Shown: one piece after another, positions 60,079-64,000 of the stretch
Position numbering within the stretch: the first letter of the stretch is position 1
Layout of the letters: each line of letters opens with the position of its first letter
From: Flavisolibacter nicotianae
GTDB lineage: Bacteria > Bacteroidota > Bacteroidia > Chitinophagales > Chitinophagaceae
Direction of reading: 5' to 3'
DNA: 64,000 nt
NCBI RefSeq assembly: GCF_003628535.1
Contig: NZ_RBCI01000012.1
Span: 1-64,000, forward strand
Notes under the pieces: generated by a model
Told to the model about the DNA's origin: nothing
The model's database searches: none
What the model saw: only the letters and a program-made list of their open reading frames with translations
Translations under genes and position numbers: made by a program

Positions 60079-60549
60079 ATGAAGTACTTACCACTCTTGT
60101 TCTTTCTTTTCTTCACGGAACCATTGCTTGCCCAGACAGCAGACAACACAAACAGATTGAATGAAACGAATGTTTACTACCAAACGTTTAAACAGTATTT
60201 GAACTACGTACAGATCAAAGAAGGGAGGAAAATAGACACAATCTATATCGAAGATGAATATCGGATGACGGACAGTCTGCTTCTACAAAGTGGAGCAACG
60301 AAATTTATTAAGCTCAAATTTGAAAGCATCCCAGCTTACTTTAAGAACAACAAAATCCTTACACTCTACAGGCTTTTCCCTTTACGATATGCAGATGGTG
60401 AGTTCTCTGTGTCTTTCAATCCCTATGCTGTTTCCTACAATAAAAAGAAACGAAACGTAAATTACGCCTACGGCATAACCTATAAGGTGACATTTAAGTT
60501 CCAGGACAACAAGTTTGTCTTTCAAAGAGTGGAAGTCTTCGGTATCTAA
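60079..60549 (+). CDS. cassette-borne secreted protein, hypothetical
   Basis: 156 residues from ATG at 60079 (an upstream GTG-type extension begins inside the R' box and is unlikely). Signal peptide MKYLPLLFFLFFTEPLLAQ. Mature part: YYQTFKQYLNYVQIKEGRKIDTIYIEDEY, and a strand-rich end YAYGITYKVTFKFQDNKFVFQRVEVFG. No family is recognised. Its cassette start GTTGGTAG (60054) is not complementary to the R'' box GCGGCTAAC (60556), so the 3' site may have come from another cassette. Confidence 0.6.
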   Translation: MKYLPLLFFLFFTEPLLAQTADNTNRLNETNVYYQTFKQYLNYVQIKEGRKIDTIYIEDEYRMTDSLLLQSGATKFIKLKFESIPAYFKNNKILTLYRLFPLRYADGEFSVSFNPYAVSYNKKKRNVNYAYGITYKVTFKFQDNKFVFQRVEVFGI

Positions 60550-60555
60550 AGCCGT

Positions 60556-60692
60556 GCGGCTAACAAAAGCTTTTTGCAACAGGGGCGGAAGTGCATGTGC
60601 TGAAAAAAGAATAACTATTTTACACCAGGAACAAGGCTAAAGCAGCAGAACCTGAATATCCCTGCTGCATAAAGCCTTTACCGTTGTGTGCT
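60556..60692 (+). other. attC-like cassette site, ends not matching its cassette
   Basis: R'' GCGGCTAAC, arms AAAGCTTTTTGCAACAGGG and CCCTGCTGCATAAAGCCTTT. R' is CGTTGTGTGCT at 60682. A good palindrome. Confidence 0.75.
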
Positions 60693-60712
60693 ATTTCTAA
60701 CAACCCCAAAAG

Positions 60713-61516
60713 ATGAAAACCTATTTTGTTGACTCTTTCACCAATCTAAAGTTCAAAGGCAACCCTGCTGCAGTTTGTATAGCCGAAAAGGAACTTGATC
60801 GTGCAACCATGCAAAACATCGCCACCGAAATTGGCTTTTCAGAAACAGCTTTTATCAGGAACCTGTCCGGTGATGCATACAGCATTCGCTTTTTTACGCC
60901 AAAGAAGGAAATTCCGCTGTGCGGGCATGCCACATTAGCAGCTTCTAAAATCATTTTCGATACCACTGATCTTTCACAGATTAGCTTCTTAAATTTTGAG
61001 AATGTTGAACTGAGAATCCGGAAAACCGAAGGGAAGATTGTCATGCGATTCCCGGTTTATGACACGGAAGAAATCCAGGTTCCACCAGCTATGTTGAAGG
61101 CGCTTGGTATCGAAAAGATGGTGAACGCACGCTATAGTCCGAAAAACAAAATCATTCTTATCGAAATAAAAGGCACAGCGACCCTGGCCAGTTTAATGCC
61201 CGACTTTCAAGCCTTGCTTCAGTCTTATACGGGCATAAACGGTGTGTTGGTAACGGCACAGTCTGACGATTCGGAATACGATTTTCATTACCGGTATTTT
61301 TGGCCTTGGGCTGGAACGACAGAAGACCCGGTCACAGGTGGGGTGCAAACCTTCCTGACAAAGTATTGGGCAGTGAAGTTGGGAAAGTACCGGTTAAACG
61401 CGTTTCAATCTTCTGTGAGAACCGGTAGAATGACCACAGAGTTGCTTGATGGAAACGTGCTGATTTATGGCGAAGCGGTAACCGTATTCGAAGGAGTATT
61501 TAAAAGTGAAGCTTAA
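60713..61516 (+). CDS. PhzF-family isomerase-like protein
   Basis: 267 residues. PhzF signatures: YFVDSFTNLKFKGNPAAVCIAEKELD, IATEIGFSETAFI (catalytic Glu), IPLCGHATLAASKII and EDPVTGGVQTFL near the C-terminus. The family folds like diaminopimelate epimerase and isomerises small metabolites; only some members act in phenazine synthesis and nothing here suggests that pathway. First of two overlapping genes (TAATG junction) in one cassette. Confidence 0.9.
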   Translation: MKTYFVDSFTNLKFKGNPAAVCIAEKELDRATMQNIATEIGFSETAFIRNLSGDAYSIRFFTPKKEIPLCGHATLAASKIIFDTTDLSQISFLNFENVELRIRKTEGKIVMRFPVYDTEEIQVPPAMLKALGIEKMVNARYSPKNKIILIEIKGTATLASLMPDFQALLQSYTGINGVLVTAQSDDSEYDFHYRYFWPWAGTTEDPVTGGVQTFLTKYWAVKLGKYRLNAFQSSVRTGRMTTELLDGNVLIYGEAVTVFEGVFKSEA

Positions 61517-61962
61517 TGTTAATTGAAACCTTGCAATTGCTGTTCACCAGAGACCTCAATAGGCTCCGTGCAGAAATAGTGTTATACAAGAACGAAGAAA
61601 ACATCTGGAAGAGGGAAGGAAGCATTGCCAACTCGGCGGGAAACCTGTGTCTGCACCTGGTTGGCAACCTGAATACGTATATCGGAAAGGAAATTGGCAA
61701 AACTGGCTACGTTAGAAACAGGGATTTGGAATTTTCATTAAAAAATGTTCCTCGGGCAGAATTGCTCCATAAGATTGATGACACCATTCGTGTTGTCAAT
61801 GCAGCTCTCCACAACCTGGATGAAAGCGATTTGGCAAACGAATACCCGGTACTGGTATTTGAAGAAAAAACATCTACCGGATACCTGCTGATGCATTTGG
61901 CTACGCATTTGACCTATCACCTGGGACAAGTCAACTACCACCGCCGATTAATAGAACAATAA
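61516..61962 (+). CDS. DinB-superfamily (DUF1572-like) protein
   Basis: 148 residues. DinB-like four-helix bundle: IWKREGSIANSAGNLCLHLVGNLNTYIGKEIG, LLMHLATHLTYHLGQVNYHRRL, with metal-binding His in LHLVGN and HLATHLTYHLGQ. Members are often metal-dependent thiol S-transferases. It overlaps the PhzF gene by 1 bp and shares the cassette that starts GTTGTGTGCT (60683) and closes with AGCACAAAAC (61966). Confidence 0.85.
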   Translation: MLIETLQLLFTRDLNRLRAEIVLYKNEENIWKREGSIANSAGNLCLHLVGNLNTYIGKEIGKTGYVRNRDLEFSLKNVPRAELLHKIDDTIRVVNAALHNLDESDLANEYPVLVFEEKTSTGYLLMHLATHLTYHLGQVNYHRRLIEQ

Positions 61963-61965
61963 AAC

Positions 61966-62104
61966 AGCACAAAACAGAACGTTTGTAAAAGAGTGGCTGA
62001 AGTGCTAAATTGAACAACAAATCACTGATCTACGACAAAGCATGTGTGACGCGAAAGGAACATAGACATCCACTCCGTCACAAACGCCCTGGCCGTTAGC
62101 GGTA
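61966..62104 (+). other. attC-like cassette site
   Basis: R'' AGCACAAAAC is complementary to the cassette start at 60683 at 9 of 10 positions. Left arm ACGTTTGTAAAAGAGTGGC pairs imperfectly with the CCACTCCGTCACAAACGCC side. R' is CGTTAGCGGTA at 62094. Confidence 0.8.
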
Positions 62105-62137
62105 ACTCAGGCAACCACTCACTTTTAAACAACTGTT

Positions 62138-62593
62138 ATGAGAAAATCTTTTTTATTCGCGTTGCTTTTCTTTGCGGCTTCTTTTTGTTTAAAAGCACAA
62201 CCCCAAAAAACTGGAGAGCAAGCGCAGGTGAACCAAGCAGTCAACAATTTTTTTGACGGCATTGCAGCACTGGACGCAAAAACGATGAAGCAATACACAA
62301 CGAAAGATTTCCTGCTGCTAGAAGACGGTGCTGTTTGGAATATGGATACCCTGGCCAATAAATTAAACCCCTTAAAAACAATGAATTTTAGCAGAACCAA
62401 CCATTTGGATTTCATTCAAACTGAAGTTGAGGGAAGCATCGCATGGGTGGCCTATAACAACACGGCTGACATGAGTGTTAATGGCCAGAAAATGAATGTT
62501 CGTTGGCTGGAAAGTGCTGTATTGGTAAAAGAAGGAAAAGATTGGAAGATTAAAATGCTTCATTCTACACCACTAAAGCCAAAAGCTCAATAG
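62138..62593 (+). CDS. NTF2-like (DUF4440/SnoaL-like) secreted protein
   Basis: 151 residues. Signal peptide MRKSFLFALLFFAASFCLKAQ. NTF2-like core: VNQAVNNFFDGIAALDAKTMKQYTTKDFLLLEDGAVWNMDTL ... IAWVAYNNTADMSVNGQKMNVRWLESAVLVKEGKDWKIKMLHSTPL. Typical secreted DUF4440 proteins bind small ligands; role unknown. Single in its cassette; GTTAGCGGTA (62095) and TACCGCTAAC (62607) match perfectly. Confidence 0.85.
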   Translation: MRKSFLFALLFFAASFCLKAQPQKTGEQAQVNQAVNNFFDGIAALDAKTMKQYTTKDFLLLEDGAVWNMDTLANKLNPLKTMNFSRTNHLDFIQTEVEGSIAWVAYNNTADMSVNGQKMNVRWLESAVLVKEGKDWKIKMLHSTPLKPKAQ

Positions 62594-62606
62594 GTATCGC
62601 TGTTAA

Positions 62607-62745
62607 TACCGCTAACAGTTGCTTACCGAAATAGCTGCTGACGTACTACTATGAATTCGAAGGACAATTTGTTTACTTCAGAATATAAATCAACGATAGA
62701 ACTGCCAATGCCGATACTTCAGTAAGCAGTCCGACGTTGTACGTC
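62607..62745 (+). other. attC-like cassette site
   Basis: R'' TACCGCTAAC, a perfect 10-bp match to its cassette start. Left arm GTTGCTTACCGAAATAGCTGCTG pairs with the GCCGATACTTCAGTAAGCAG side. R' is CGTTGTACGTC at 62735. It resembles the partial site at 1-130. Confidence 0.9.
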
Positions 62746-62777
62746 ATTTACTCAAGACTTTTTACCAAACAATGCTC

Positions 62778-64000
62778 ATGAGAAAATTACTTCTTCTTTC
62801 AGCTCTCCTTGCCTTTTTAGCTGTACAAGCACAAAACAACCAGATTGATAAACGCTTCGACGATTTCAAAGTTCAGCTGCTGGACGCCTGTTGGAAACGC
62901 TATCCTGAATACGCCATTTATTTTGGCTACGGCAAGTATTATGACAAGCCGGCGATACCGAACGAGCAGTATTTCAAAGGCAACCTTACTTTTTTCAGAC
63001 AATGGATAGACTCGTTGCATAAAGTACCCTTCCAAAAACTAAGTGCAAACAATCAGGTATCCTACCGCATTATTGAAAACCAACTGCGCCTTTTCGAATG
63101 GCAAATTGGAACACTAAAGATTCACCAATGGAACCCGGCGAGCTATAACATCGGAAACCAGTGTTACCTGTTATACACCCAGAACTATGCGCCACTTGAA
63201 AAGAAGTTGGAAACGCTTTCCGCCTTCCTGCAATTTGCCGGTCAATACTACAAAGCAGCCTTGAACACTCTCGACCGGCCCACGAAAGAGCACACCTTAG
63301 CTGCCATCAGCCAGAACGAGGGTGCGCTAACTGTATTTGGCAAGGCCTTGACAGATTCCATCAATGATTCTCATTTAAGTCCTGTGCAAAAAGACACTCT
63401 GCAACGGCGCATCGATGGCGCACAAACAGCAATTAAGGAATACATAGCAGCATTGAAGAGCATGGCCTCGGACAGCAATTATTCTTTTCGAAGCTTCCGA
63501 ATTGGAGCGGATTTATTCAACCAAAAGTTCCAGAGGGAAATCGTCACCGATTATACAGCGAAGGAGATTTTCGACAAAGCCATTGTTGCAAAAAACGAGT
63601 ACCATCAAGATATGTTTAAACTGGCGAATCAATTATGGCCAAAATATGGTAATGGTCTTGTGAAGCCAACGGACAGTTTGTTGTTGATAAAAGCCGTAAT
63701 TGATAAAATATCCCTTCACCACGTGGCCCAGGCGAATGTGTTTGATACACTGAACAGCCAGTTGAAAGCAATGAAGCGGTTCATTGTACAAAAGGATTTG
63801 TTTGACTTTGACACCCTTGCACCGATCATTGTAAGAAAGAAGCCAGCCTTTTCAAGTAGCGTGGCAATGGCTTCTGCCGATTTCCCCTCTCCATACCTTA
63901 AATCGACAGCTGCCTATTACAACATTGCTGACATTTCAGCAATGCCGCCAGCAAAAGCTGAGAGCATGCTGCGGGAGAACAACAACTACATGCTGCAAAT
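62778..64000 (+). CDS. DUF885-family exported protein, 3' end outside window
   Basis: 407 codons are visible from ATG at 62778 (an ATG at 62772 is in the same frame) with no stop before the edge. Signal peptide MRKLLLLSALLAFLAVQAQ. DUF885 pattern: LDACWKRYPEYAIYFGYGKYYDKPAIPNEQY, LSANNQVSYRIIENQLRLFEWQI, WNPASYNIG. Most DUF885 proteins run about 550-600 residues and are thought to be metallopeptidase-like, with an HExxH near the end not yet reached. The gene lies in the next cassette of array 3 (start GTTGTACGTC at 62736). Confidence 0.85.
   Translation, partial: MRKLLLLSALLAFLAVQAQNNQIDKRFDDFKVQLLDACWKRYPEYAIYFGYGKYYDKPAIPNEQYFKGNLTFFRQWIDSLHKVPFQKLSANNQVSYRIIENQLRLFEWQIGTLKIHQWNPASYNIGNQCYLLYTQNYAPLEKKLETLSAFLQFAGQYYKAALNTLDRPTKEHTLAAISQNEGALTVFGKALTDSINDSHLSPVQKDTLQRRIDGAQTAIKEYIAALKSMASDSNYSFRSFRIGADLFNQKFQREIVTDYTAKEIFDKAIVAKNEYHQDMFKLANQLWPKYGNGLVKPTDSLLLIKAVIDKISLHHVAQANVFDTLNSQLKAMKRFIVQKDLFDFDTLAPIIVRKKPAFSSSVAMASADFPSPYLKSTAAYYNIADISAMPPAKAESMLRENNNYMLQ

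Overview
The window looks like chromosomal DNA of a Bacteroidota bacterium, probably a Chitinophagaceae relative. The grounds are promoters with the TAnnTTTG -7 element, an absence of clear Shine-Dalgarno motifs, many CNN-type lipoproteins, a TonB-family outer-membrane barrel protein, a Bacteroidota-type phage_int_SAM_5 integrase, and LytTR and SRPBCC/ArsR gene sets. The assignment is inferred from protein style, not from a marker gene.

The dominant feature is integron-like architecture. About two dozen imperfect palindromic sites of 95-200 bp lie between genes. Each starts with a YAAC-type box and ends in CGTTRnnn. In most units the first 8-10 bases (GTTR...) are the reverse complement of the R'' box that opens the site at the 3' end of the same unit (for example 8486/9647, 9837/11858, 14396/15063, 15193/15671, 26487/27427, 59329/59925, 62095/62607). 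This is the signature of gene cassettes inserted by attC recombination. Three arrays are visible: 1-~1780 (tail of an array entering from the left), 8221-30657 (17 or so cassettes) and 59329 to the right edge.

Array 2 is preceded in the same orientation by an intact tyrosine recombinase (6890-8116) that lacks the extra segment typical of IntI. Array 3 is preceded by the decayed C-terminus of a related recombinase (58886-59173). The short stretches between each recombinase and its first cassette resemble one another (8190-8214 and 59309-59333) and may be attI. The arrangement resembles a reverse integron, with recombinase and cassettes codirectional.

Cassette cargo is mostly single genes with predicted secretion or lipoprotein signals: an alpha/beta hydrolase, a PSD-like protein, a propeller protein, an amidohydrolase and several unknowns. 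There are also a HigBA toxin-antitoxin pair, a RES-like protein, a bestrophin-like channel, a flavin-dependent oxidoreductase, PhzF, DinB-like and NTF2-like proteins. Two IS110-superfamily elements have entered array 2. The first (about 11875-13386) is an IS1111-like element sitting inside an attC. Its long non-coding end carries short matches to both target flanks, as expected of a guide (bridge/seek) RNA. A truncated copy of its end sits at the same offset in the last attC of array 2 (30658).

Layout: 1-1.8 kb array 1; 1.8-2.9 kb two conserved hypothetical genes; 3.3-5.9 kb a small integrase/excisionase island next to a tRNA/tmRNA-like 3' end; 5.9-8.1 kb a hairpin-rich stretch and the integron-type recombinase; 8.2-30.7 kb array 2; 30.7-42.7 kb a decayed zone with pseudogenes, an outer-membrane protein, a DUF347 membrane protein and a phosphoesterase; 42.7-57.6 kb intact metabolic and regulatory genes (cupin, AhpD-like, SRPBCC pairs, GlxA-type regulator, LytS/LytTR system, ArsR-SRPBCC operon, desaturase); 57.6-59.2 kb repeats and recombinase remnants; 59.3-64 kb array 3, ending in a DUF885 gene cut by the window edge. 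Between 30.8 and 58.4 kb a ~300-bp dispersed repeat recurs six times plus two half copies. Its 3' part forms two hairpins whose stems change together while the loops stay conserved.
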